Shown here: positions 23,998 through 33,300 of the stretch, in pieces
Layout: each line of letters begins with the position of its first letter
Position numbering within the stretch: the stretch's first letter is position 1
Source: CAYXDO01 sp964463485
GTDB lineage: Bacteria > Myxococcota > Kuafuiibacteriia > Kuafuiibacteriales > Kuafuiibacteriaceae
Length of the DNA: 35,544 nucleotides
Reading direction: 5' to 3'
Assembly (NCBI GenBank): GCA_964463485.1
Contig: CAYXDO010000111.1
Location: forward strand, 1-35,544
Position numbers and translations under genes: made by a program
The notes under the pieces: generated by a model
What the model saw: only the letters and a program-made list of their open reading frames with translations
Told to the model about the DNA's origin: nothing
Databases searched by the model: none

Positions 23998-25377
23998 ATG
24001 AGCGACACCGCTGACGCCAATGCCAGCTTCCTCCTATCCCTGGCCCCGTTCGCTTCCCTGAGCCCCAGCGCGGCGCGCTTGCTCGCAGATGAGATTCGCG
24101 TGACCCATCACGAGAGCGGAGCCCGAATCGTAGGGAAGGGAGAGACCGGCGACACGATGTTCGTCGTGCGATCGGGCCGAGTCCGCGTCCCGGTCACCGA
24201 TCTGAATGGTCGGGAACGTCTGGTGGCGCAGCTCGGGCCGGGAGACTTCTTCGGCGAGATGGCGCTTCTCACTGGGGAGCCGCGGGCCGCCGACGTGTAC
24301 GCGATGGAACCCACCGAGACGCTAGAGATTCAGCGAGAGCGTCTCGAGAAGCTCCTTTCGGCCCATCCGAAGGTCGCCGCGTTCTTGAGCGCCATTCTCG
24401 GGAAGCGACTTTTGGAGGGCGATCGCATTCGCCGCGTCGGCAAATACAGCCTCATCGGGGAGCTCGGCGTCGGCGGCGTCGCGATCGTGTACGAGGGGCT
24501 CCACCCGACTCTCTCCAAGACCGTGGCGGTGAAGATGTTATCCCACGAGCTCGTCTACGATCCCGAGTTCGCCGATCGCTTCAAGGACGAGGCGCGAATC
24601 ATCGCGTCGCTCGAGCATGACAACATCGTGCAAGTGCACGACGTGGAGCAGGCGTTTGGGACGTATTTCATCATCATGGAGAAAGTGTCCGGGACTCTCC
24701 TCCAGAAGATGATCGAGGCCGGTCCAATCCCCTTCGACGTCACTCGCTCTATCTTGCGCCAGCTGGCGAGCGCGCTCGAGCTCGCTCACTCCCGAGGTGT
24801 AGTGCACCGCGACGTGAAGCCTTCGAACCTCATCGTGGAGCCTTCCGGCAACGTGAAGTTGATGGACTTTGGAATCGCCAAGACGGTGTCGGACGTGCGC
24901 GAGGAGACTTCCACGTTGGGGACTCTTGGCTACTGTTCTCCGGAGCAGCTCCTGCGAGACAAGAAGATCGACGGTCGTGCCGACATCTACTCGATGGGTA
25001 TCATGGCGTTCGAAATGCTGACGGGCCGCAAGCCCTTTCAGTCCGACGACCCCGCGGAGGTCGTCCGAAAACATCTCACCGAGCCGGTGCCGTCGCCGCG
25101 TTCGCTCAACCCCGAGATCCCGGTGGATTTGGACATGTTCGTCAGCGGGGCGACTCAGAAGTCCCTGGAGCAGCGCTTTCCGAACTGCCGCGAGGTGATC
25201 AAGCTCTTCAGCGCGGCGGCGAAGACCGACCTCGAGGACGCGAGAGCGAAGATGGTCCTGGTGCTGTTCCCGCCGGAAGCCGAACGCGCGATTACTCAGA
25301 TCTTGTCACAACTATCGACGGTGGGTATGCGAATGCCAGGAGTTCGAATCGCGATCTCGGACGCGAAGCTGAGCTGA
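23998..25377 (+). CDS. Ser/Thr protein kinase with N-terminal cyclic-nucleotide-binding domain
   Basis: A 459-residue cytoplasmic kinase. Residues about 15-130 form a cNMP-binding (CAP_ED) domain, with the phosphate-binding cassette F-F-G-E-M-A-L-L-T-G-E-P-R-A-A carrying the Glu and Arg that hold cAMP/cGMP. Residues about 145-405 are a Hanks-type kinase: G-x-G-x2-G as G-E-L-G-V-G-G-V-A, V-A-V-K-M, catalytic V-H-R-D-V-K-P-S-N, M-D-F-G-I-A-K and C-S-P-E-Q in place of A-P-E. All catalytic residues are present. No membrane segment. The ATG at 23998 begins 48 bases from the divergent arginase-family ATG. It ends 6 bases before the methyltransferase gene, so the two are probably one unit. cNMP control is inferred from the conserved cassette. 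Confidence 0.93.
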   Translation: MSDTADANASFLLSLAPFASLSPSAARLLADEIRVTHHESGARIVGKGETGDTMFVVRSGRVRVPVTDLNGRERLVAQLGPGDFFGEMALLTGEPRAADVYAMEPTETLEIQRERLEKLLSAHPKVAAFLSAILGKRLLEGDRIRRVGKYSLIGELGVGGVAIVYEGLHPTLSKTVAVKMLSHELVYDPEFADRFKDEARIIASLEHDNIVQVHDVEQAFGTYFIIMEKVSGTLLQKMIEAGPIPFDVTRSILRQLASALELAHSRGVVHRDVKPSNLIVEPSGNVKLMDFGIAKTVSDVREETSTLGTLGYCSPEQLLRDKKIDGRADIYSMGIMAFEMLTGRKPFQSDDPAEVVRKHLTEPVPSPRSLNPEIPVDLDMFVSGATQKSLEQRFPNCREVIKLFSAAAKTDLEDARAKMVLVLFPPEAERAITQILSQLSTVGMRMPGVRIAISDAKLS

Positions 25378-25383
25378 GCTGAC

Positions 25384-26472
25384 ATGAGCCAGCTTCGAAC
25401 CGTCAGTCCCCAAGCCGTGTTTGGGTTTCGAGAGGGCCGGGTTTGGGTCTTCGTGGCTGACACGAATCAACTGGCGACTTTTCCCGACGCCAGCGTGCTC
25501 TCCGTGTTGGGGGCCTTTCGGTCGGCGGCGATGGCTGAGAAAGTCATCGAGGCGAACCCATCGGCCGGTCCTTGGATCGGGGAGCTCGAGAAGATCGGTG
25601 CGCTGATTGACCCAGGCGAGCGGAAGTCGGCGCCGGAACCCTCGCCGGGGTCGCTCGTGCCCGAAGTCCTCTCGCCGCTCGCGAGCTCGCTCGACGCTCT
25701 CGCGGGCGCTCTGAGCGGGATCGGACCGGAGGTGGCGGAGCAGATCAGGGACGAGACCGGCGTGGGACTCAAACAGCGCCTCGTCGGTGCGCTCGTCGCC
25801 TTCACCGGCCTCGAGTCCGCGATCCAATCGCGCACCGAGGGATGGGTTCGCGAGCAAGTCACGCGCCTTCGACTCCCCGAAAGAGGACTGTCTTTGCACC
25901 TGGGCTCGGGTTCGGCGCGCTTGACCGGCTTCGTGAATATCGACGTGTGGCCCGCGGAGCTCTCGATGGACTTCCGGACAGGTCTGCCGTTCCGCGATGG
26001 CAGCGCGGACCGAGTCTATCTCTCGCACGTGCTCGAGCATCTGTACTATCCTCGAGAAGTCACTCGGCTGCTGCGGGAGATTCACCGCGTCCTCGCGCCT
26101 GGGGGACGCGTGCGCCTCATCGTCCCAGACATCGAAGCGTGCCTCCGCGCCTACGTGGACAAGGACGATCGATTTTTCGAAGGGCGCAAAGAGGCGTGGC
26201 CGCACTGGAAGGCAACGACCCGGCTCGAAATGTTTCTCGGCTTCGCGGGCGTGGGCCCCTACCCTGGGATGTTCGGGCTCGCTCACAAGTGGGGCTACGA
26301 TTTCGAGACCGTCCAGCGAGTGCTTCGTGAGGGCGGGTTCTCGCAGATCGAACGCTCTGGGTTTCAAACGTCAATCGATCCGAAGCTCCGGGTGGATGAG
26401 GCGAGCAGCTGGGCGAAGCTGACGGTGGACGGCAGATACTACTCACTCTTCGTGGAGGCCGTGCGAGAGTAA
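25384..26472 (+). CDS. Class I SAM-dependent methyltransferase with PqqD-like N-terminus
   Basis: A 362-residue protein. The C-terminal half (about 165-360) is a SAM-dependent methyltransferase: L-H-L-G-S-G-S-A-R-L (motif I), V-N-I-D-V-W, and V-L-E-H-L-Y-Y-P with L-R-E-I-H-R-V-L-A-P-G-G-R-V-R-L (motifs III and post-III). The first 75 residues look like a small winged-helix domain (G-R-V-W-V-F-V-A-D-T-N-Q-L-A-T-F-P, ending L-E-K-I-G-A-L-I) similar in layout to PqqD-type peptide-recognition domains. An Ala/Leu-rich helical linker joins them. It lies 6 bases after the kinase gene. The substrate is unknown. The PqqD likeness is by eye and needs a profile search. Confidence 0.82.
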   Translation: MSQLRTVSPQAVFGFREGRVWVFVADTNQLATFPDASVLSVLGAFRSAAMAEKVIEANPSAGPWIGELEKIGALIDPGERKSAPEPSPGSLVPEVLSPLASSLDALAGALSGIGPEVAEQIRDETGVGLKQRLVGALVAFTGLESAIQSRTEGWVREQVTRLRLPERGLSLHLGSGSARLTGFVNIDVWPAELSMDFRTGLPFRDGSADRVYLSHVLEHLYYPREVTRLLREIHRVLAPGGRVRLIVPDIEACLRAYVDKDDRFFEGRKEAWPHWKATTRLEMFLGFAGVGPYPGMFGLAHKWGYDFETVQRVLREGGFSQIERSGFQTSIDPKLRVDEASSWAKLTVDGRYYSLFVEAVRE

Positions 26473-26515
26473 CTCGGACGTGATCTGCCGTTTTCGTGGT
26501 CGTTTGGCGCGGTCT

Positions 26516-27835
26516 TCATGGACCCGCATATTCGTTGAAATGAAAGAACTGGTTCCCGTCGTGGAGCCAGTGCGAAGCGCCATAGAGCGCCAAGTGCATC
26601 GAGTCGATCACGTACAGGCCCGCGCCGGCTCCGAAGTTGCACTGACTGTCCGCGCATTCGAACGTCCGTCGCGTGTGAAAGCCGAGTTGCGGCGTGCCAT
26701 CGGGTGTCCAACTCAACTCGTACAGGCTCGCGAGATTGTCGCCTGGGAGGGTTGGTGCGCCCTTTTGTGTATTGCGCATCGCGGCGACGAACATTCTCCC
26801 GTTACAGTCTTCTACGAAATTCATCGCCTGATAGGTTCCGCACCCCGTGATTCCACAGCCACCCTGGCCAAAGCCACCGACCACGGCGTCAGGCATCAGC
26901 ACGAAGGTTTCGGCGACGAATCCCACCGAGAGGTCCTCAGAGGCCGATCGAAACAGCTCGAGCTGGTGGTCGTCCCACACCAGCATGAGAAAGTGACCGC
27001 CGGGGAGCCGGGCGAGCGCGGTGACATACAAATTCTGAGCCCGTGTGATCCGCATCGGGAGCTCGACGATCGCGTCGGGATCTCGGACGTCGTAGAAGCG
27101 GATCTCGGACCCAGAGTCACCTTGAAGCGGTACGGCGGCGAACCCGTCGGCGACTTGGAACCCGCCTGCGTGCCAAAGTGTGGGATCGAGATCCATCGTC
27201 CGGACGATCCGATCTTCGGCCGGCGGAGACGTCGCGAGCCCGTAAGTAGGGAGCGACCAAGCGGTGCTGTCGCTTCGACTGCCCATCTCGATCACGATGA
27301 GCTGAGACGCCTGAGCGTCGTGTTTCAACCCACCCGTCAGGATTAAATGATTTCCGATCCGCTGAATGCCTTGAAAGTGCTCGCCCAGGCCGAACGCGTT
27401 CTCGACGGACGACGTATAACGCGGCCAAGGAATCACTCCTGAGTTGTTGGCGCCGAGATACTGATCTGCTCGCACCGACGGGGGCAGCTCGGAGAACCGT
27501 GCAGGGACGTCGACGACGCAGGTCGTTCGAGGAGAGGATTCGGTGTCGGACGCGGTGGCATCGCGATCGAGGCTCGCATCGGCGGCTTCTTCAACGTCGA
27601 AATCGAGACCAGCGTCGAAATCGAGACCAGCGTCGACCTCGGCCGCGTCGAACTTTGCGACGTCGTCGTCGGCGTCGAGGAACCCGAGGTCGTCCGTTGC
27701 TGCCGCGTCGGCGGAGCTGGCGTCGCTGAGAGCGGCGTCGATCGTCGGGTCACTCCGCGCATCGGCGCCGAGCGAGGGCGCACGACAGGACGAGAGGAGC
27801 AACGCCGCCGAGAGCAGCCGAGTGGGTGAGCGCAA
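26516..27835 (-). CDS. Lipoprotein with Asp-rich linker, unknown function
   Basis: A 439-residue lipoprotein: L-R-S-P-T-R-L-L then a Leu-rich core and L-L-S-S-C, followed by an Asp/Ala-rich flexible linker (about 20-105) as in many Myxococcota lipoproteins. The remaining 330 residues have short strand-like segments with D-G and G-G turns and several Cys (G-C-G-I-T-G-C-G; F-E-C-A-D-S-Q-C), possibly a propeller. The only in-frame start before the signal is TTG at 27835; no clear ribosome site. It is convergent with the methyltransferase gene (43 bases apart). I cannot name a role. The 280 bases upstream to the next gene (27836-28115) hold no gene that I can see; promoters for both directions must lie there. 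Confidence 0.75.
   Translation of the reverse strand: MRSPTRLLSAALLLSSCRAPSLGADARSDPTIDAALSDASSADAAATDDLGFLDADDDVAKFDAAEVDAGLDFDAGLDFDVEEAADASLDRDATASDTESSPRTTCVVDVPARFSELPPSVRADQYLGANNSGVIPWPRYTSSVENAFGLGEHFQGIQRIGNHLILTGGLKHDAQASQLIVIEMGSRSDSTAWSLPTYGLATSPPAEDRIVRTMDLDPTLWHAGGFQVADGFAAVPLQGDSGSEIRFYDVRDPDAIVELPMRITRAQNLYVTALARLPGGHFLMLVWDDHQLELFRSASEDLSVGFVAETFVLMPDAVVGGFGQGGCGITGCGTYQAMNFVEDCNGRMFVAAMRNTQKGAPTLPGDNLASLYELSWTPDGTPQLGFHTRRTFECADSQCNFGAGAGLYVIDSMHLALYGASHWLHDGNQFFHFNEYAGP
27596..27631. repeat. 18-bp direct repeat in the Asp-rich linker
   Basis: Two exact copies of GTCGAAATCGAGACCAGC, encoding F-D-A-G-L-D twice on the minus strand, inside the lipoprotein linker. Confidence 0.9.
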
Positions 27836-28115
27836 GCCGATGGGGCAGCTTCGCCTTTGTTCGTCCGAGATTCAACAGACGACGAGCGCGAGGATCATCC
27901 GGCCGAGCGCAGGCATCTTACCTGCGCGTAAGCTTCGCGGACTCAACTTTCCGCGTGCTCGTGGGCCGACATCCGGCCCTGGGAGCGCAGTCATCTTGCT
28001 CGAGCCTGTTTATCGTTTTTGCGCAAGTCGCGCCTGAGCCGGCACGTTCTGCGTAGCCGGGACCCGAAAGCCCCGCGAAACGACGTCGACCCCGGCTTGC
28101 GTGACTCGTCTCTCC

Positions 28116-28553
28116 ATGCGTGCCCTTCTCACCTCCTTCGTCGGATACCTCCTCCTCTCGAGCTCAGCGCAAGGGGCCGAGGGCGAGCCCATCTCCCAGG
28201 GTCGGTACGTGACCGCCGGGGTCGTGAGTATCTTCTTCTCGTTGGGTATTGGCCACGCGGTCGCCGGAGAGTACACCAGCACAGGATGGATCTTCACGGT
28301 CGGCGAGACCGCGAGTTGCGCTTTGTTCGGCGCCGGGCTCGTGCGGGCCTGGAACGAGGCCGATTCCGGGGCTGGCGAGGACCCCCTCAACCTCGCGATG
28401 ATCGGCGTCGGAGCGACCGCTCTCCTCGCGCTCAAGGTCTGGGAGACGTACGACATCTTCACACGACCCACCGTCGAGTCGGCGTCGACCGTGGCCATAC
28501 TGCCGTTGGTGTACCCGAGCGGCGGCGGCGTCGGGGTGAGTATCGGCTTCTGA
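28116..28553 (+). CDS. Small exported membrane protein, possibly P13-porin-like
   Basis: A 145-residue protein with an N-terminal signal (M-R-A-L-L, hydrophobic core, S-S-A-Q-G-A). Then come hydrophobic segments with Gly (A-G-V-V-S-I-F-F-S-L-G-I-G-H-A-V-A-G-E-Y; G-W-I-F-T-V-G-E-T-A-S). The G-I-G-H-A-x-x-G-x-Y...G-W-I-F-T pattern recalls spirochaete P13-family and TM2-type small membrane proteins; this is by eye and weak. An earlier in-frame GTG at 28101 is possible; neither start has a good ribosome site. It stands alone, 280 bases after a divergent lipoprotein gene, with a 505-base region behind it. Confidence 0.65.
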   Translation: MRALLTSFVGYLLLSSSAQGAEGEPISQGRYVTAGVVSIFFSLGIGHAVAGEYTSTGWIFTVGETASCALFGAGLVRAWNEADSGAGEDPLNLAMIGVGATALLALKVWETYDIFTRPTVESASTVAILPLVYPSGGGVGVSIGF

Positions 28554-28663
28554 GGGCCCGGGTCGAAGTGCCGAAGGGTCAGGCCCGCGTCGTGGTCAAG
28601 GTGCCGTTCCCTCAGTCGCCCCGAGCAACTCGACTCAACTACGATAATTCCGACGACGACTAG

Positions 28664-28948
28664 CCCTCGCTATTCGTCGGCCGGTGCCCGCCCGACCGTG
28701 TTCGCACGGCAGCTGTCTGCCGCGGCGACGTCGAAATCACCCCCACCCTGCGCGTTCCCTTGCTCGTCTCGACTTCGGCCGCGGATCGGATGGTCTCGTC
28801 GAAGTGCTCGAGGGCGATCTCGGCTCGATATCAGGCACCTATCGCCGTTTCTGCAGGACATGAGTTGGCTCTCGACGATCCCGAGTGGGTGGCGGACGCG
28901 CTCGTCGGCTTCGTCGCCGCGACCGGCAGCGACAGAGGCGCGGGCTGA
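28664..28948 (+). pseudogene. Remnant of an alpha/beta-hydrolase C-terminus
   Basis: Within the 505-base interval 28554-29058, this open frame (no good start) reads, from about 28727, like the last third of an alpha/beta hydrolase. It shows a P-T-L-R-V-P-L-L-V-S strand with D-R-M-V (acid residue region), A-I-S-A-R-Y, then A-G-H-E-L-A-L-D-D-P-E-W-V with the catalytic-type His, and A-D-A-L-V-G-F-V-A at the end. The nucleophile (G-x-S-x-G) half is absent and an in-frame stop lies at 28661. It is most likely a gene fragment left after deletion. The remaining bases of the interval (28554-28663 and 28949-29058) show nothing I can assign. Confidence 0.5.
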
Positions 28949-29058
28949 CTCATACTCGAGCAGGGTACGAGCACGCTCACGATTTTCGAGGACTCAGGAA
29001 CCTTCCCGCTACCCGTTTCCGTGACGCTTCGGTGACACGAACGCGCGATCTTGTGCTC

Positions 29059-29922
29059 ATGGAACGAACGGTGGGCCCCTCCGAGGTCGTCGATGGCCCG
29101 GTCGGCTTCGCGGAGACTTGGCTCCGCCTCTCCGCCGGAATGCTCTGGGTTGGCTTCGGGTCGTCGCTGTTTCTGATCGCGCTCCTCTTCTGCCTCCCGT
29201 CGCGCGCGACCCGCATCAAGATCGGCAATGTGTATGGAAGCTTCGTCGGCCGAGGCTGCGCGTGGCTCACCGGCAGTCGCTTCGTCATTCGCGGCGAGGA
29301 GCACGCCGTCGCCGCTCGGCCAACTCTCTACGTGTGCAATCACTCGTCGATCCTCGACGTGTTCCTCGGCGTCTGGATGTCTCGCATCGGCACCTGCGGA
29401 GTGGCCAAGCGAGAGATCGTGTATTACCCATTTCTGGGTCAATTCTACTGGCTCTCGGGCCACCTCCTCATCGATCGCAAGAACAACTCACGCGGCGTGG
29501 CCGCGCTCGAGGGCCTCGTCGATTTCGTGAAGCGACACGGGCTCTCGGTCTACATCTGGCCGGAGGGGACGCGCAGCAGAGACGGCCGCCTGCTCCCGTT
29601 CAAACGCGGGCCGTTTCACCTCGCCCTCGCAACGAGGCTCCCCATGGTTCCGATCGTGCTCCGCGGTTCTCATCGAGCCTGGCCAAACCGAACCTTGAGA
29701 TTGTTTCGCACCACCGTAGAGATCGAATTCCTTCCACCCATCGACACGAGCGCGTGGTCGCGCGAGACCCTCGACCGACACATCGCGGATATCCACGACA
29801 TCTATGCCCGGGCGTTGCCGGACGATCAGCGCCCGCGCGAGACTGCGACTTTGGGTGGAGCTGCGAAGCTCGAAACCGAAGCGCCCGAGGCGCGACCCGT
29901 GGGCGCGGCGCATGGGCAGTAA
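29059..29922 (+). CDS. plsC: 1-acyl-sn-glycerol-3-phosphate acyltransferase (PlsC-like)
   Basis: Membrane acyltransferase of phospholipid synthesis: adds an acyl chain to lysophosphatidic acid to make phosphatidic acid. 287 residues with one N-terminal membrane segment (about 27-48). The signature motifs are in order: N-H-S-S-I-L-D (N-H-x4-D), the P-F-L-G-Q-F-Y-W-L-S-G region, I-D-R-K-N, P-E-G-T-R-S-R-D-G (substrate phosphate binding), F-K-R-G and V-P-I-V-L-R-G. The ATG at 29059 begins the conserved protein; no ribosome site stands out. The hydrophilic C-terminal 35 residues are non-conserved. It is 111 bases upstream of the uricolytic genes on the same strand, with no functional link apparent. 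Confidence 0.88.
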   Translation: MERTVGPSEVVDGPVGFAETWLRLSAGMLWVGFGSSLFLIALLFCLPSRATRIKIGNVYGSFVGRGCAWLTGSRFVIRGEEHAVAARPTLYVCNHSSILDVFLGVWMSRIGTCGVAKREIVYYPFLGQFYWLSGHLLIDRKNNSRGVAALEGLVDFVKRHGLSVYIWPEGTRSRDGRLLPFKRGPFHLALATRLPMVPIVLRGSHRAWPNRTLRLFRTTVEIEFLPPIDTSAWSRETLDRHIADIHDIYARALPDDQRPRETATLGGAAKLETEAPEARPVGAAHGQ

Positions 29923-30020
29923 AGTCATCAACGAACGTCCGGAATGAAAACTTGGGGGCGTGGCATTTCGAGCCGCGGGGCCTCGCTTTCGCGTTCGCCG
30001 TCCAGGTATTCTTCAGCGCC

Positions 30021-30027
30021 AAAGGAG
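30021..30027 (+). promoter_or_regulatory. Shine-Dalgarno AAAGGAG fixing the TTG start of hiuH
   Basis: AAAGGAG ends 6 bases before TTG at 30034. This is the best ribosome site in the neighbourhood and places the start exactly at the conserved I-S-T-H-I-L-D of the hydrolase. Confidence 0.7.
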
Positions 30028-30033
30028 CCTCGA

Positions 30034-30357
30034 TTGATCAGTACTCATATCCTCGACATCAGCATCGGCGCGCCCGCAGCCGGAGTCACCGTTCGTCTGG
30101 ACAAAGAGGGCGGAGGCGAGTGGGCGTCGCTCTCTCAGTCCGAGACGAATCAGGACGGTCGGATTTCGTTCGCGATCGAACACGAGCCGGGAACCTATCG
30201 ACTCACCTTTCTCATCGGCGCTCACTTTCGACAGAGGGGGCAACAGCCGTTCTTTCCAGAAGCGACCGTCGTCTTCATCGTGGAGGACACGGGCCGCAAG
30301 TATCACGTACCGCTTCTGCTGAGCCCGTTTGGCTACAGCACTTATCGTGGAAGCTGA
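30034..30357 (+). CDS. hiuH: 5-hydroxyisourate hydrolase (transthyretin-like)
   Basis: Second step of urate breakdown: opens 5-hydroxyisourate to OHCU. 107 residues, the normal size. Family residues are present: His5 in I-S-T-H-I-L-D, Arg in N-Q-D-G-R-I, His in K-Y-H-V-P-L-L-L-S-P, and the C-terminal Y-R-G-S that separates the hydrolase from transthyretin. No periplasmic signal with this start. Start TTG at 30034 rests on AAAGGAG 6 bases upstream; an ATG at 29944 would add 30 non-conserved residues. Its stop overlaps the start of the large fusion gene (TGATG), so they are translated together. The fusion carries the next enzyme of the pathway (OHCU decarboxylase), which makes the functional link firm. 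Confidence 0.93.
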   Translation: MISTHILDISIGAPAAGVTVRLDKEGGGEWASLSQSETNQDGRISFAIEHEPGTYRLTFLIGAHFRQRGQQPFFPEATVVFIVEDTGRKYHVPLLLSPFGYSTYRGS

Positions 30358-33300
30358 TGAGTCCGTTTTTCACGATCCCGGAGTTTCACGACTTCATCTC
30401 CCCGCGGCTCGCGCGGAAGGTGCTCGAGTCCGCGCGGCCCATCGACGGTGTAGAGGGGCTCGTCTACGTGGGTCAGGGGCCGTCTGGGTTGGAGACTCTG
30501 GAGGCGCTCCGATTTCTTCGAGAGTTGTATCTCGGTGTCCGTGACGAGCTCGCGCTCGTGCTTCGGCGGCGGCGACAAGATCGGAGGTTCGTCGACGAAC
30601 GTGTGCGGGCTTGCAACGCCTTCAATCAGACGCTCGAGCGAGGGGTCAAGGACGAAGGTTACGCCACCGTGCTCGGGCTCGAGGACGGTCAGGGCCGGGT
30701 GGTCTTCGGCCCGAAGAGTACTGCCTACGACCGCCCCGGGGGCGCGCGCATCGCGCCCCTCCCGGAGTTCTTGAAGGGGCCTCACGTCACGCTCTTCGGT
30801 CCGCCGGACACCGCCAAGCTGGCCATAAACGCCGTAAACGCCTACCACCGCAGGCTTCCGGCGGAGCCACCATTCGTGGAGGAGCTCCTCGCCGGGCAGA
30901 CCTTTTCACCCATGTGGGGAGCCGACGACGAAGACTCGAAGACACCGCTTCACGAAGATCTGGTGGAAGCCGCGATGAACCTCACCGCCTGCTTCGAGGG
31001 TACTCTCTCGTTCTTTGACGAAGGAAAAACGTACGCGCTGGAGCCGGTCCGCCGCGCGCTCCCCATCAAGCGCTTTCCGGGCCTCGCCCTCCCCTGCACG
31101 TTCCTCTTTCACGAAGAGAGTCCGATTCCGCTGCACTTGTATGACTTTGCGCTGCACGTCGTTCGCAATCGCGAGAATCCTCGCGCGCTGGTCTTCTACG
31201 TACCCAAGCTCGAGAACGAGGAGGAAGCAGCCTACGTACACTCGATGGTGTCGACTGCAGAGAGCCTTCTCCGCGGGCTTTGGCCGAGTTATTCACTCGG
31301 CACCATCCGCCTCATGGTCGTCCTCGAAAATCCGCGTGCGATCCTGCGAACCCACGAGATCATGGACGCTCTGTACCCCTATTTCGCTGGGGCCAGCCTC
31401 GGGTGGCACGACTACCTGGCGAGCACCGCGCGGCTTTTCAAAGAGGACTCCAGCTACCGTATCCCCGTAAAAGCCGATCCCAACATCGTCATCAAACACA
31501 TCGCGGCATCGCACCGGTTGTTGGCAGACGTGGTCGGATCGCGCGGCGGCATCAAGGTCGGTGGGATGTACGGTATCCTGCCCATCGCGGGAGATCGCCG
31601 CTCGCTCCAAGTTACACTCAGAGGGTTCTTCAAGGACGTCCTGACGCAACTCTCCCGTGACCTCGATGGCTTCTGGGTCGCTCACCCGGATTTCGTTCGT
31701 CTTGGACTTGCCATCGTCGAAGCTTGGCGTCGTTGCAAGGAAGGGGACTCAGCAGCTCTTTACGAGTTGGTCGGCTCTCTCCTCGACGAGAGGTACCGGG
31801 CAGAGCTCACGACGTTCATCTCGACTCTCCTCGACGAGGCGCGCGCCCGGAGTCAGCCCAGCCCCGCTTCAGGGCTGCCCGAAAGCGTGGCCGTGCGCTC
31901 GCTGATCGTCGCCGACATCGAGCGCTCCGACGTCATTCGCAACGACGATCCAGAGGAGATTCGCTACAACGTCTTCCAGGCCCTCCAGTATCTGACGGAC
32001 TGGCTCTGTGGGAACGGCTGTGTCGCCCTTCCCACCTCGATCGATGGTGTCGCTGTTCGTGTGATGGACGATCTAGCGACCGCCGAGCGCTCTCGGTGGG
32101 AGGTCTGGCACGAGATTCATCACGGCCGATTTTCGGTCGAAGATCTCGTTCGTATCGCCCGCGAGGAGCTCGATTTCATCCGCCGCGACCGTTCGAACGA
32201 CCAGAAGGTCGTCCAGGTGAAATGGAACGAGCGATCGGCCCGCTGGTACCAAGTCGCCCACAAGCTGATGTTGCAACTCATGACCGCGGAGGTTCCGGTG
32301 GAGTTTGCCACCGAGCTCCTCCTGCCGTTCACGATCGGTTCGATTCGCGACGCCGAATACCCATGGGAGGCGGCGAAGGCCGTCGATCCAGAGAAATTCC
32401 GACTCAGCAGGTACGTGGAGGACTACGATCATTTCTTCGAAATCTGCGGCGCGCCTCGCTTTGCAGCCGTCATGGCGACGGCTGTCGTGGAGGACCTGGA
32501 CTCGGCCGAGGCTACGCTTCGCTCCTTCTCGAAGGCCGAGATTGTCGCCGCGGCAGGATTTCACGGAGACATCGGGCAGAGCAAGAGCACCCTGGACGCG
32601 CGTGCGGCTTTGGAGCAGGCCCAAGCGCTCCGGAGTGAGGAGCTCGTGCTCGGTCGGCTTCGAGAGCTGGGCCAAAGCTATCAGGCCAAGTTTGGCTTCA
32701 AGTTCCTGGTATCGGCAAAAGGCAAGTCCGGACCGGAGCTCCTCACTCAGCTCGAGGCCCGTCAACGAAACGAAGAAGCGCAGGAGCTCGTCAACGCCCG
32801 AAGCGCGCTCTGGGAGATTTCGAGGAAGCGGCTCGAGCTCGGCGCACGGTTCCCGGTGCCCGGCGGGAGTGAATCCCGCCGACCGGCAGCCTCGCTGCGC
32901 TCGGCGCAGTTGTCGAAGTCACGCCTGGACGACCTCAGACTCACTCACGGCGTGGTCGGCGTCGCGATCGCCGTGACCTATCGCGATCGCATCCAGGAGA
33001 TCTGTCTGGGAGACGCAGAGCGAGGGAAGCGTCCGGTCACGCCCTCCACACGCTTCGAGCTCGCCTCCCTCAGCAAGACGCTCGCGAGCGCCTTCGTGCT
33101 CGAGAAGCTTCGCGACCGACTACCTCCAACGACGCCTGTCAATGAGCTGCTTTCGCGGATGAGCTCGACCTTCCGGCTCACTTCGACGACACCGGGCTGG
33201 GCCGATCGGGTCACCGTGCGCGACCTGCTGAGTCACTCGGCGTTGAACATGCACTACGTGAACGGATTTCCATCCGATCCGGGCGTGCCAAGGGTACAGG

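Noticed and set aside
28831..29463. 210-codon minus-strand open frame
   Set aside because: It is antisense to plsC and the hydrolase remnant, charged and repetitive in composition, with no recognised motif.
29118..30356. N-terminal 413 codons of the long open frame that ends at 35135
   Set aside because: It overlaps plsC and hiuH in another frame, is Arg/Pro/Ser-rich without any family likeness, and the malate synthase part starts at the ATG at 30357 that overlaps the hiuH stop.
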